Shown: piece by piece, positions 21,064 to 29,380 of the stretch | Position numbering within the stretch: the first letter of the stretch is position 1 | How the letters are laid out: every line of letters starts with the position of its first letter | Assembly (NCBI RefSeq): GCF_026420845.1 | Contig: NZ_JAOWCB010000010.1 | Coordinates: 124,001-188,000 of the forward strand | Reading direction: 5' to 3' | Source of the DNA: Streptomyces sp. PR69 | Lineage (GTDB): Bacteria; Actinomycetota; Actinomycetes; Streptomycetales; Streptomycetaceae | DNA length: 64,000 bases | Translations under genes and position numbers: made by a program | Notes under the pieces: generated by a model | What the model was told of the DNA's origin: nothing | The model's input: the letters and a program-made list of their open reading frames with translations, nothing else | The model's database searches: none

Positions 21064-21750
21064 ATGTCCGGTACGTCAGTACGCGTCCTGATCGCCGATG
21101 AAAACAGCCTGTTGCGTGAGGCGTTGTGCCTGCTGCTCGACGCGCAACCCGACATCGAGGTCGTCGCCCAGACCGGGGAGGCGGCCGAGCTCACGGGACT
21201 CGTCGCGAGCACCAGGCCCGGCCTTGTGCTCTTCGACGTCCACATGGCCCCGGCCGCCGACCGGGAGGCGATCGTCAACCGCCTGCTGCACGGCGTGCCC
21301 GCCACCCGGGTGCTGATCATGAGCATGCTGGACCACCCCGGCCTCGTCCGGTCCCTGCTGGACCTGGGCGTCCAGGGCTACCTCCACAAGAGCGTCGGCT
21401 ACGCGGCCCTGGTCGCGGCGGTCCGCGCGCACAGCGGCCCGTATCAGACGGTGGCGGTCCCCATGCGTCCGCTCCCGGCGCGGGCCTCGGCCGGTCCCGC
21501 CCTCTCGGAGCGGGAGGCCGAGGTGCTCACCCTGGTGGCGACGGCCCTCAGCAACCGCCAGATCGCCCTGCGCCTGGGCATCAGCGAGGGAACCGTCAAA
21601 CGGCATCTGAGCAATGTCTTCGCCAAGCTGGACGCGGTCTCCCGGCTGGACGCGGTCAACAAGGCCATGTCGCTGCGGCTGATCGAGGCCGCGGAGCAGC
21701 CGCCGCTGCGGCCTCGTACGGCGGGCAGGCAGCCGCTCGCCGCCGCGTAG
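21064..21750 (+). CDS. Orphan NarL/LuxR-type response regulator, cluster regulator
   Basis: 228 aa. The receiver domain (residues 7-125) has the acidic pair D12/E13, phospho-acceptor D58 in LVLFDVHM and K109 in GYLHKS, so a phosphorylation site is intact. The C-terminal LuxR helix-turn-helix (about 160-215) reads LSEREAEVLTLVATALSNRQ, IALRLGISEGTVKRHLSNVF. No kinase gene is nearby. It lies between the two minus-strand operons and is divergent from operon 1, whose conserved element begins 162 bp upstream. It probably activates both operons through the shared element. Confidence 0.9.
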   Translation: MSGTSVRVLIADENSLLREALCLLLDAQPDIEVVAQTGEAAELTGLVASTRPGLVLFDVHMAPAADREAIVNRLLHGVPATRVLIMSMLDHPGLVRSLLDLGVQGYLHKSVGYAALVAAVRAHSGPYQTVAVPMRPLPARASAGPALSEREAEVLTLVATALSNRQIALRLGISEGTVKRHLSNVFAKLDAVSRLDAVNKAMSLRLIEAAEQPPLRPRTAGRQPLAAA

Positions 21751-21897
21751 CCGAGCCCGCCGAACTGCCGCCCGCCGCCCGCCGAACCGCCGTCGAGGGC
21801 CTCCTGGTGTTCCATTCCAGGAGGTCCTTCCGGCTTTTCTGCCGGACGGCCGTGCGGGACAGGCCGTACGGGACAGGCGGCACGGACACGGTCATAC

Positions 21898-21955
21898 GGA
21901 CACGGCCCCTGCCGATCAAGGGCTGCGCGCCTCTTGACCTTCAGGGGCCGTGTCC
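21898..21955. terminator. Long inverted repeat between convergent genes
   Basis: A perfect 14-bp inverted repeat (21898-21911 with 21942-21955) and a 30-base loop sit between the regulator stop (21750) and the transketolase C-subunit stop (21972). It probably terminates both transcripts. A further small stem lies near 21800-21825. Confidence 0.65.
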
Positions 21956-21971
21956 TGGGGGCGTACGTTCC

Positions 21972-22961
21972 CTAGTCCAGTGCCTGAAGCGCCTGGGCGA
22001 CCGCGTTGGCCGCGTTGACGCCAGCGTGGTGCAGCAGATGCCGTTCCCCGCCGACCAGGTCGTAATGGATGTCGGGCACGCCGATCCGCCGCACCGGCGG
22101 ACCCCCGATCTCGGCAACTGTCTCGCAGACCGCTCCGCCCAGTCCGCCCGCGGCCCGGTGGTCCTCGATGGTCACCACCGCCTCGGCGCGGGCGCAGGCG
22201 TCGACGACGGCCTGCCGGTCGAGCGGTTTGACGGTGTGCATGTTCAGATGCCCGGCGCTCACCCCCTGCGCGGCGAGTAGTCCGGCCGCCTCTGCGGCAA
22301 CCAGGTTCGGGTGGGGGCCGGTGGCGATGAACACCACCCGGCCGGGCTCCCGCAGGACGCGGGCCCTGCCCAGGGTGAAGTCGCCGCGCTCGCCGTACAG
22401 CGACGGTGTGGCCTGCCGCCCGAGCCGCAGATAGGCGGGGCCGGGGTCCTGCGCGACGGCGACCGTGGCCTGTACGGCCTCCCAGGCGTCGCCGGGCACG
22501 ACCACGGTCATGTTCGGCAGCAGCCTCAGCGCGCCGATGTCCTCAAGCGCGTGATGGGTGGGGCCGTAGTGGCCCGACGCGAGGCCCCCGTGCGTGCCCA
22601 CGATCTTGACCGGCAGATTGGCCGCGGCCACATCGACCTTGATCTGTTCATAGGCGCGGGCGCTGACGAACGGCGCCATGCCGGTGGCGAACACCGGCCG
22701 CGCGGCCACGGTCATACCGGCCGCGACACTGATCATGTTCTGCTCGGCGATGCCGAGGTTCACATGCTGGCGCGCCAGCGCTCCCGTGAAGGCCCCCTCG
22801 TAGTCCATGTCGACGGTCAGACACGCCAGATCCGGGTTCTCCCGCGCCAGGGCCAGCAGCATCATGGCGTGGGCCTCACGGCTCTGAAGCGTCGACCGGT
22901 TCTCCCACACATGGTCGAAGACGTCCGCGACGGAGCGGGGGCCGGCAAGGACGGCGCTCAT
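21972..22961 (-). CDS. Transketolase, C-terminal (pyrimidine/Tkt-C) subunit
   Basis: 329 aa. The pyrimidine-binding domain covers residues 25-190, with the catalytic Glu E73 in VNLGIAEQNM that activates thiamine diphosphate, TVDMDYEGAFTG, and GTHGGLASGHYGPTHHALED. The transketolase C-terminal domain follows (VFIATGPHPNLVAAEAAGLL, KPLDRQAVVDACARAEAVV, IEDHRAAGGLGGAV). With the N-subunit it should form the split transketolase that moves a two-carbon ketol unit from a sugar phosphate to an aldehyde. ATGA overlap with the N-subunit gene. Split transketolases in antibiotic clusters often build C2-extended precursors. Confidence 0.93.
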   Translation of the reverse strand: MSAVLAGPRSVADVFDHVWENRSTLQSREAHAMMLLALARENPDLACLTVDMDYEGAFTGALARQHVNLGIAEQNMISVAAGMTVAARPVFATGMAPFVSARAYEQIKVDVAAANLPVKIVGTHGGLASGHYGPTHHALEDIGALRLLPNMTVVVPGDAWEAVQATVAVAQDPGPAYLRLGRQATPSLYGERGDFTLGRARVLREPGRVVFIATGPHPNLVAAEAAGLLAAQGVSAGHLNMHTVKPLDRQAVVDACARAEAVVTIEDHRAAGGLGGAVCETVAEIGGPPVRRIGVPDIHYDLVGGERHLLHHAGVNAANAVAQALQALD

Positions 22962-23788
22962 GCCCGCTCACCCGCCAGCGCCGCGAGGGCCAGCCGCCGT
23001 GCGGCCTCGTCGAGGGTCGCCGAATGGCTCTTCTTCGTGTCGTGCAGGCCGGGAACCCCGCGCGCCTTGATCGTGCGGGCGATGACGGCCGTCGGCCGGC
23101 CAGGCTCGGCGGGCGCGCCGAACGCCGCTCTGATCTGGTCGTGGTCGTGTCCGTCGACGGTCAGCACGCGCCAGCCGAAGCCGGCCCACTTGTCGGTCAG
23201 CGGCTCCAGGGACATGCAGTCCTCGGTCCTGCCGCTGATCTGCCAGCTGTTGCGGTCGACGACGGCGATCAGGTTGTCGGCCCCGTGATGGGCCGCCGCC
23301 ATCGCCGCCTCCCAGTTCGATCCCTCCTGCAGCTCCCCGTCGCCCAGGATCACAAAGGCCCGCTTGTCGTGCCCGTAACGCCGTCCGGCGAGGGCGACTC
23401 CGAGCCCCAGCGACAGCCCGTGCCCCAGTGACCCCGTCGAGAACTCCACACCGGGCAGGCGCTTCATCGGATGCCCGGCCAGCCGGCTGCCCTCCTCGGC
23501 GTAGGTGGCGCACTCCGCTTCGGGGATCACGCCGGTCGCGGCGAGCGCCGCGTACAGCGCCGCGCATGCCTGCCCCTTGCTCAGGATCAGATAGTCGCGA
23601 TCGTCCGGCGGCCCCTCGTCGGAGGGCTGCCGCAGCACCTCGCCGTACAGCACGGCGAGCAGATCGGCGATCGACATGCTGCCGCCGATGTGCACGCCGT
23701 TGGGCGAGCCGCTCATCTCGATGACCATGCGGCGGATGTCTGCGGCGAGTTGTTCGGCCGTCTTCCGCGGTGGCGCCTGTGTGAGCAT
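22958..23788 (-). CDS. Transketolase, N-terminal (TPP diphosphate-binding) subunit
   Basis: 276 aa. The thiamine-diphosphate/Mg motif is complete: GDGELQEGSNWE beginning at 149, with N180 in LIAVVDRN. Substrate-side residues include HIGGSMSIADLLAVLYG, LILSKGQACAALYAALA and GSLGHGLSLGLGVALA. It matches the N-half of transketolase and pairs with the overlapping C-half gene. There is 130 bp between this gene and the upstream MFS gene, containing short GTCCGGAG repeats, so it might have its own promoter. It is otherwise in the operon 2 direction. Confidence 0.93.
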   Translation of the reverse strand: MLTQAPPRKTAEQLAADIRRMVIEMSGSPNGVHIGGSMSIADLLAVLYGEVLRQPSDEGPPDDRDYLILSKGQACAALYAALAATGVIPEAECATYAEEGSRLAGHPMKRLPGVEFSTGSLGHGLSLGLGVALAGRRYGHDKRAFVILGDGELQEGSNWEAAMAAAHHGADNLIAVVDRNSWQISGRTEDCMSLEPLTDKWAGFGWRVLTVDGHDHDQIRAAFGAPAEPGRPTAVIARTIKARGVPGLHDTKKSHSATLDEAARRLALAALAGERA

Positions 23789-23918
23789 GCTTGGTCGTCC
23801 TTCCAGAGCTGTCTGATGATGTCCGGAGCCCTCCGGCGATGTCCGGAGCCGTCCGGTGGCGTCCGGAGTGATCTCCGGCGTGTTCCCCGGCGCGGTCTTC
23901 GTCGTCTTCTGCGCGCCG

Positions 23919-25193
23919 CTACTGCCCGACCAGCGCGGGGGCGGGCGGCGTCTTCTCGACGCCCCAGGTCCGGGGCGAGTTGCTGATGGCGGCGGTGGCC
24001 AGCAGGCCGGTCAGCAGTACGCCGCCGACGAGCGACCACGACGCGACCGGGCCGAGCACGCCGATCAGCGGCAGGAAGATCAGCGGCGCGAGCACCACGC
24101 CGAGGTTGAAGTGCGCCGTGTAGAAGCCCATATTGCGGACCTGGAGCCGGTCCGGGCTGATCGCGCTGATGTGGTCGGGCATCACCGGGTAGACGATCAT
24201 CTCGCCGAGCGTCCACACGGCGGTGGCGACGAGCAGCAGCCAGGTGTGGGCCGCCGCGAGGCCCATGAAGGCGAAGCCGACGACCGCGCAGGCATAGCCG
24301 ATGAGCAGGGTGGCGCGGCGGCTGAGCGTCAGCATCGCGTGGTTGAGGGCGATCTCACAGGTGATGATCAGGAAGGCGTTCACCGCGAAGACCGCGCTCG
24401 CCCAGCCGGCCGGCTCGTCCAGTGTGTGGATCACATACACGCTGACCACCGTGGACGGCAGCGCGTAGGCCAGGTGGATCGGCGTCGTCGCGGCGAGGAA
24501 GCTCCAGAAGCGCACGCCGGGGCGGCCCCGATCGCGGTCGTATCCGGCAGCGGCGGCAGCCGGGGCCGTATCCTCGCCGCCGGCGGCCGGGCCCGCCGCG
24601 ATCCGGGCGCGCGCCAGGATGAACGCCGAGGCCAGATAGCCGATCGCGGTGCCCCAGGGCAGCAGCGCGGGGCTGAGGCTGAACAGGATTCCGGCGAGCA
24701 CAGGACCGATGCCCATGCCCGCGTTGATGGCCAGACGTACCGCGGAGAACGCGAACCGCCGTTGCGCCTCGGGCATCACACGGGCCACCAGTGTGTACGC
24801 GATCGGGTTGACCAGCTCGTAGCAGAAGCCCCAGAGCGCGGTCAGGGCGACCAGCGTCCACAGCTCGCGGGTGACCGAGATGGCCAGCACGATTCCCGTG
24901 ACGGCGGCGAGCCCCATGACCGCGAGCCGCTTCTCCGGTATCCGGGCCGCGAGCGCCCCGCTGAAGACGCCGGCGAGGAGCGCGCCGATGCCGAACACGC
25001 CGACGATCAGGCCGATCAGATCGACGGTCAGCTCTTTCCGCTCACTGGCGAGGTACACCGCGTAGAACGGATACAGCACGACCGCGCAGCGCGACACGGT
25101 CACCGCGGTCAGCAGTCCGCTGATCGGCCGGAGCCCCGCGATGTTCTCCCGCAGCCCGGGTTTCGGCGGCCGCGGCTGTTCCCGGACGGACAT
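23919..25193 (-). CDS. MFS transporter, biosynthetic operon 2
   Basis: 424 aa from the ATG at 25193, which overlaps the ATP-grasp TGA by one base (TGATG). An in-frame GTG-rich extension to 25208 lies inside the ATP-grasp gene. About twelve hydrophobic segments are present, for example VDLIGLIVGVFGIGALLAGV, VALTALWGFCYELVNPIAYT and LLLVATAVWTLGEMIVYPVM. A motif-A-like loop lies near LAARIPEKRLAVMG. The overall layout resembles the operon 1 MFS protein, but the two are clearly divergent. Expected to export product or intermediate. Two exporters for one small cluster is unusual. Confidence 0.87.
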   Translation of the reverse strand: MSVREQPRPPKPGLRENIAGLRPISGLLTAVTVSRCAVVLYPFYAVYLASERKELTVDLIGLIVGVFGIGALLAGVFSGALAARIPEKRLAVMGLAAVTGIVLAISVTRELWTLVALTALWGFCYELVNPIAYTLVARVMPEAQRRFAFSAVRLAINAGMGIGPVLAGILFSLSPALLPWGTAIGYLASAFILARARIAAGPAAGGEDTAPAAAAAGYDRDRGRPGVRFWSFLAATTPIHLAYALPSTVVSVYVIHTLDEPAGWASAVFAVNAFLIITCEIALNHAMLTLSRRATLLIGYACAVVGFAFMGLAAAHTWLLLVATAVWTLGEMIVYPVMPDHISAISPDRLQVRNMGFYTAHFNLGVVLAPLIFLPLIGVLGPVASWSLVGGVLLTGLLATAAISNSPRTWGVEKTPPAPALVGQ

Positions 25194-26542
25194 CACACGA
25201 CTCCGCACGCCGTCCGCGCGCCGAGCGGCTGGACCTCGTAGACGGATTCGCGCACGGACTGGATGAACCGGTAGTCCTCGTCCACAGCAGCCTGGTCCGG
25301 AGCGGTCAGGAACACCCGCACCGGGCTGGTGAGCAGATCATGGGTGGGCACGATGACATCGCCGGGCTTGCGCTTGAGCGTGAGGCCGGCCACCGACGGC
25401 CGGCTGCGGATCTCCTCGACCACGGCCTCGTTGACGGAGACCACCCGGCCCGACAGCGTCGTCGGCGTGTTGTAGACGACCGCGGGCTGGCGCTTGTCGT
25501 ACACGCCGCCGCCGTACTCGGCGAGGAACCGCTCGGGACGGACATAGGCCAGGGCCGTCAGATCGGCGCTGTTCACACCGAGGCACGCGTCGTGGAACGC
25601 GGGGTGCAGATGGCCGTTGACCCGGGCGCCCACCTCCACCAGGGCCGGCCCGTCCTCGGTCATCATCAGCTCGGTGTGCGCCGGGCCGTTGTGGATGCGC
25701 AGCACGTCGAGCATGGCGCGGGTGTAGTCGATCAGCGCGACCGCCGCCGGATCGGTCGGAGACACCAGGATGTCGCGGTTGTAGATCGGCTTTCCGTTGG
25801 GCAGCAGTTGCTTCTCGTACTGCCACACACCGCAGACGTAGGCGTGGCCGTCGACGCTCACGGTGTCGACGATGTACTCGGTGCCCTCAAGGAAACTCTG
25901 CACCAGCACCTGGGTGTTCGCGCCGTTGAAGACCGTGGTGCTGCCGAGGATGGACGGGAACGCGGCGCGCAGCGCGTCGGCGTCACGGCAGATGAAGACC
26001 CCGTCGGTGGACGCGGACGACAGCGGCTTGGCCACGCACGGCCAGTGCCCGCGGTCCCCGGCCCAGGCCACGGCCTCCTCGGCGTCATCGGTGATCACTT
26101 GGGCCGCGGTGCGCAGCCCGGCGGCGGCGACCGTCTCGACCATCTTGTACTTGTTGCGCCGCGCCTCGGAGTACGCGGTTCCGTTGCTGCGCAGGGCCAG
26201 GGCCTCGCTCAGCCGGTCCGCGAGCAGCACGCCCGGCTCCTGGCCGGGGATGACGAACCGCGCGCCGATCTCCTTGAGCGCGCGCTCGGTGGAGCCGTCC
26301 GGGTCGTACACCAGCCAGTCGCGGTAACTCGTCTTGTCCCACGGCTGCATACGCGCGATCGGCTCCGGCGCGCTCTGCACATGGATGACGTCGATCCCGA
26401 GCCGGCCGAACGCCTCCGGCAGGTAGTTGCCGGTCCCGTACGCGTCGACCAGCACGCCGACCGCACGTCCGGCGTCGTTGCGCACCGCCCTCCCGAAGCG
26501 GTTCCACAGCTCAGATCGCTTGTCTTCGGCCAGCTCAATCAT
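25193..26542 (-). CDS. ATP-grasp carboxylate-amine ligase, operon 2
   Basis: 449 aa. N-terminal PreATP-grasp region (VGVLVDAYGTGNYLPEAFGR), then the ATP-grasp core: ARRNKYKMVETVAAAGLRTA, GHWPCVAKPLSSASTDGVFI (Lys and flexible loop), VLVQSFLEGTEYIVDTVSVD, HTELMMTEDGPALVEVGARV (Mg-binding Glu) and NGHLHPAFHD. It resembles L-amino-acid ligases that make dipeptides in Streptomyces and Bacillus natural products. First gene of operon 2, preceded by promoter element B. With the operon 1 ligase it suggests two amide-forming steps, or one ligation plus self-resistance chemistry. Confidence 0.88.
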   Translation of the reverse strand: MIELAEDKRSELWNRFGRAVRNDAGRAVGVLVDAYGTGNYLPEAFGRLGIDVIHVQSAPEPIARMQPWDKTSYRDWLVYDPDGSTERALKEIGARFVIPGQEPGVLLADRLSEALALRSNGTAYSEARRNKYKMVETVAAAGLRTAAQVITDDAEEAVAWAGDRGHWPCVAKPLSSASTDGVFICRDADALRAAFPSILGSTTVFNGANTQVLVQSFLEGTEYIVDTVSVDGHAYVCGVWQYEKQLLPNGKPIYNRDILVSPTDPAAVALIDYTRAMLDVLRIHNGPAHTELMMTEDGPALVEVGARVNGHLHPAFHDACLGVNSADLTALAYVRPERFLAEYGGGVYDKRQPAVVYNTPTTLSGRVVSVNEAVVEEIRSRPSVAGLTLKRKPGDVIVPTHDLLTSPVRVFLTAPDQAAVDEDYRFIQSVRESVYEVQPLGARTACGVV

Positions 26543-26557
26543 CGCGTCCTCACCATC

Positions 26558-26673
26558 CCTGCTGTCACGTCATCGCGGTCTGCGGACGAGCCATGAACGT
26601 AGGAGCCGGGACCCGGCGGCGGGCGGGGTCTACGACTTGAGACACATGCGCATCACCCCCAAAGGCACACCGC
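26558..26673 (-). promoter_or_regulatory. Shared leader/promoter element, copy B (operon 2)
   Basis: About 116 bp upstream of the operon 2 ATP-grasp gene matches copy A at 20793-20902 almost base for base, apart from a 5-6-base insertion and scattered changes. Conserved minus-strand blocks are CTCAAGTCGTAGACCCCGCC, CCGGCTCCTACGTTCATGG-like, and CGCAGACCGCGATGACGTGA-like sequence. The block faces operon 2 and also lies upstream of the divergent dehydrogenase gene at 26771. Confidence 0.85.
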
Positions 26674-26770
26674 GGGGCCCGGGGAGCAGGGGCCCCGGGC
26701 CCGGGGAGCACCGCGGGGCCCCAGGGCCCCAACTCCCGCGGCGGACAAGGCCGTCGTCTACGATCGCCGT

Positions 26771-27832
26771 ATGACCACAGTGCTGATCATCGGCGCAGGC
26801 GACATGGGCGAGCGGGTCGCGGACGGGCTGGCCGCCGGCGGCCGGGTCGGGCGGCTGCTGGTGGCCGGCCGGTCATCCGCGCGCGACGCCGTGGCGGCGA
26901 CCGTGGCCAGCGCCCGCGACTGCCGGGTCGAGGCGGCGCCGCTCGATGCGACCCGGCAGGACGAGGTGGCAGAACTGCTGGCCGCCGCCCGCCCCGACCT
27001 GGTCGTGCACTGCGCCTCGCTGCGCAGCCCGTGGGCGATGTCGGGCCGCGACGACGCCGCGGCCCGTGCCGTCACCGCCGCGGGTCTCGGCCTGCGACTG
27101 CCCTATCAGCTGCCGCTCATCCTGAACGTCATGCGGGCTGTCCGCGCGGCCGGCCACACCGGGCCCGTGGCGAACCTGTCCTTCCCCGATGTGACAGGAC
27201 CGGTCCTCGCCCGCCTCGGCCTGGCGCCCACCCTCGGCCTGGGCAACGCCGCCATGATGCAGCTGCGGGTGCGCGCGGCCCTGCGCGCCGCGCACCCGGA
27301 CCGGCCCACGCCGCTGATCCGCGTACTCGGGCACCACGCCCAGGTGTTCGACGTCATGCAGGCCCGGCAGCCCGCCGACCCCGGGCAGCGCTGCCGCGTC
27401 CACCTCGGCGAGGACGGGGAACGGGACGACTCGCTGGCCTACCAGGCGCCGCCGCTCGCACCCGGACCGCGCTACAACGTCGTCACCGCGGCCGCGGTCC
27501 TCCCGGTCCTTGAGGCGCTGCTGCCCGGCGCCGCCCCGCTGCGCCATTCCACCGCCTCGCCGGGGGGCCTGCCCGGCGGCTATCCGGTCCGCATCGCCGA
27601 CGGCGCCGTCACCCTGGACCTCCCGCCCGGAGTCTGTGAAGCCGACGCGATCGCCTTCAACGAGCGCATGGCCGCGGGCGACGGCGTCGACCGCATCGAC
27701 GACGACGGCGCCGTCCATCTCACCGAGGCCGCCCGCCGGGCCGTCGCCCGCCTCGCACCGGACCTGGCCGACCCCATCGCGGTGGACGACCTCGCGGCCA
27801 GGGCGGCCCGCCTCGACGCCGTACTCGCCTGA
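26771..27832 (+). CDS. NAD(P)-dependent Rossmann-fold dehydrogenase (saccharopine-dehydrogenase-like)
   Basis: 353 aa. The nucleotide-binding motif is at the N-terminus (VLIIGAGDMGERVADGLAAG, GxGxxG type) and the next strands read LLVAGRSSARDAVAAT and PDLVVHCASLRSPW. The body (LPYQLPLILNVMRAVRAAGH, VANLSFPDVTGPVLARLG) resembles saccharopine/homospermidine dehydrogenase-like proteins more than short-chain dehydrogenases. It is divergent from operon 2 and starts 97 bp after promoter element B. It probably reduces or oxidises an imine, keto or semialdehyde intermediate of the same pathway, but the substrate is unknown. Confidence 0.75.
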   Translation: MTTVLIIGAGDMGERVADGLAAGGRVGRLLVAGRSSARDAVAATVASARDCRVEAAPLDATRQDEVAELLAAARPDLVVHCASLRSPWAMSGRDDAAARAVTAAGLGLRLPYQLPLILNVMRAVRAAGHTGPVANLSFPDVTGPVLARLGLAPTLGLGNAAMMQLRVRAALRAAHPDRPTPLIRVLGHHAQVFDVMQARQPADPGQRCRVHLGEDGERDDSLAYQAPPLAPGPRYNVVTAAAVLPVLEALLPGAAPLRHSTASPGGLPGGYPVRIADGAVTLDLPPGVCEADAIAFNERMAAGDGVDRIDDDGAVHLTEAARRAVARLAPDLADPIAVDDLAARAARLDAVLA

Positions 27833-27902
27833 CGGACGCCCCGGCTGGCCTCGGCTTCCGGGACGGACACGGTCCTGTCCGCGGGGGAGAGGTTCCGGCC
27901 GC

Positions 27903-28393
27903 TTGACGTCCAGCCCGTTTCGGGCGGCGGGGCGAGGACTCGCAACTGCCGTCTTCGCGCCTCGCAGCCGGAGCCGCGCTCGCCGTCACATCGGGGATCG
28001 CCCCGACGGCCCACGCCGCCCCGCCGCCGCTGCCGCTGCCGCCGGGGCCGTCCGCCATGGATCAGTACACGCCGGGCCGGTGCGGCACCACGCAGTCGCC
28101 CTGCTCGTGCGCCATGCCGCGGAGCGGGTCATGACAGCCGATCAGGTCGCCGCAGCCAAGTGGATCACCGGGGCGCCGATCGAGGACCCGGAGCGGGAGA
28201 GCAGGTCCTTGACGCGATCAACGGGCTCAACGCGGCTCTGCTCGCCTCGATCCGACAGGCGCAGCCTGTGCTGTCCGCCCCCGGCTGCGCGGCCGTCCGG
28301 GAACGGGCCCGTGCCGTGGTCGTCCGTGAACCGCACCTCCATGGACGCCACGGCCTGGGGCTCCGGAAGGCGCTGACTCACCTGTGCGCATAA
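27903..28393 (+). pseudogene. Secreted chorismate mutase (AroQ-gamma type), broken
   Basis: Pieces of one protein occur in three frames. A signal-peptide-like stretch (LAAGAALAVTSGIAPTAHAA) lies near 27955-28015. AAERVMTADQVAAAKWITGA followed by PIEDPERE lies near 28115-28195. QVLDAINGLNAALLASIRQA then runs to LRKALTHLCA and a stop at about 28391. Order and motifs match secreted AroQ chorismate mutases, with TADQVAAAKWxTGxPIxDPxRE as the hallmark. The central helices (DQIEANK-type) that should follow are missing, and at least two frameshifts separate the pieces. It is a deletion/frameshift relic. It explains the otherwise gene-free 27833-28446. Confidence 0.8.
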
Positions 28394-28446
28394 GGCCGGT
28401 GGGCCGGACACAACGGGGGTGAGTCACACAGGACCGGGCGGCGGGG

Positions 28447-29097
28447 TCAGCGTTCTGCTCCGCCGCCCGGTTCGCTGCCGTCCACCGAGGTCACCTGGGT
28501 CTCGTCGACCTCCGTGGCCGCGGGCGGCTCCACCAGCCAGTCGGGGTTGGCCTGTCTGTCCCACCACTTCCAGACGGCCACCGCCCCGCCGAACAGCACA
28601 CCGAAGACCGCGAACCCCTTGGCGAGACGCCCGGCCCGGGAGCGGCGCTCGTGCTTCCTCGCCAGCTTGTGGATCTCCTGCGCCGTCACCGGGCTGCGCA
28701 GCGCCGCCAGTGCGGCGGCCGAGCGGGCCGCCGCCTCCTCGCGCACCGGCTGGGCCGCGGCCCTGGCGTGCTCGATGCGCGGAACGGTGTAGTCCGCCGC
28801 CTGCCGCGCCGCCTTCCTGGCCCCTGAGGCGGCCCGGTGCGCGGCTTCGTCCACCCGCGGCGGGACATGCGGGGCGACATGGGCGCCGTACTGGACGCGG
28901 GCCTGGCGGCCGGCCTCGTGCGCGGCCCGGGCGAGCTTCGGCCCGTATCTTGCGCGGGCCTCGTGCGCATAGAGCTGCGCATAGTGCGACGCCTGGTCCT
29001 TCGCCGTGCCGGCATAAGGGGCCACCGCTTCCGCGGCGTGCCGGACACTGTCCTTCGCCGCAGACGTCGCGGAGCGCACGCTGTCCTTGCGGGTCAC
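28447..29097 (-). CDS. DUF5324-family protein
   Basis: 216 aa from a GTG at 29097 behind GAGGAGG. An Ala/Arg/His-rich helical region (RKDSVRSATSAAKDSVRHAA, YAQLYAHEARARYGPKLARA) resembles an apolipophorin-like amphipathic coil. One hydrophobic segment near 165-182 (LAKGFAVFGVLFGGAVAVWK) and a short acidic tail complete it. This family is conserved in streptomycetes next to the cyclophilin and rhomboid genes, as here. Function unknown; a membrane-associated envelope protein is plausible. Confidence 0.85.
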   Translation of the reverse strand: MTRKDSVRSATSAAKDSVRHAAEAVAPYAGTAKDQASHYAQLYAHEARARYGPKLARAAHEAGRQARVQYGAHVAPHVPPRVDEAAHRAASGARKAARQAADYTVPRIEHARAAAQPVREEAAARSAAALAALRSPVTAQEIHKLARKHERRSRAGRLAKGFAVFGVLFGGAVAVWKWWDRQANPDWLVEPPAATEVDETQVTSVDGSEPGGGAER

Positions 29098-29380
29098 AGG
29101 GATCCTCCTCCTCGGTGGCGTGCTGGGCCTGGGACTTGTCCCGGGTTCGGCGGAAATGCAGCTGTCCGTCCGCTGAGAATCATGCCCGCTGCCCGCGCTC
29201 CGGGCATGCGGTACGGGCATCCGGGTCATGCACCCGCGCTGGCGCGGCCCGCACACGCCGGGCGCGCCGGCGGGACCTTCGCACCCCCGGGTCCCCGCGG
29301 CGGGCCGGCGCATGCCCCTTTCCCGGGCCCTTCCGTGCGAGGATCGTCGCAGGAGTCAAGGGGACGAGGGAAGGCAGACC

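Noticed and set aside
13339..27832. Phosphonate cluster such as rhizocticin/plumbemycin, suggested by aspartate kinase plus ATP-grasp
   Set aside because: No PEP mutase, phosphonopyruvate decarboxylase or similar gene is present.
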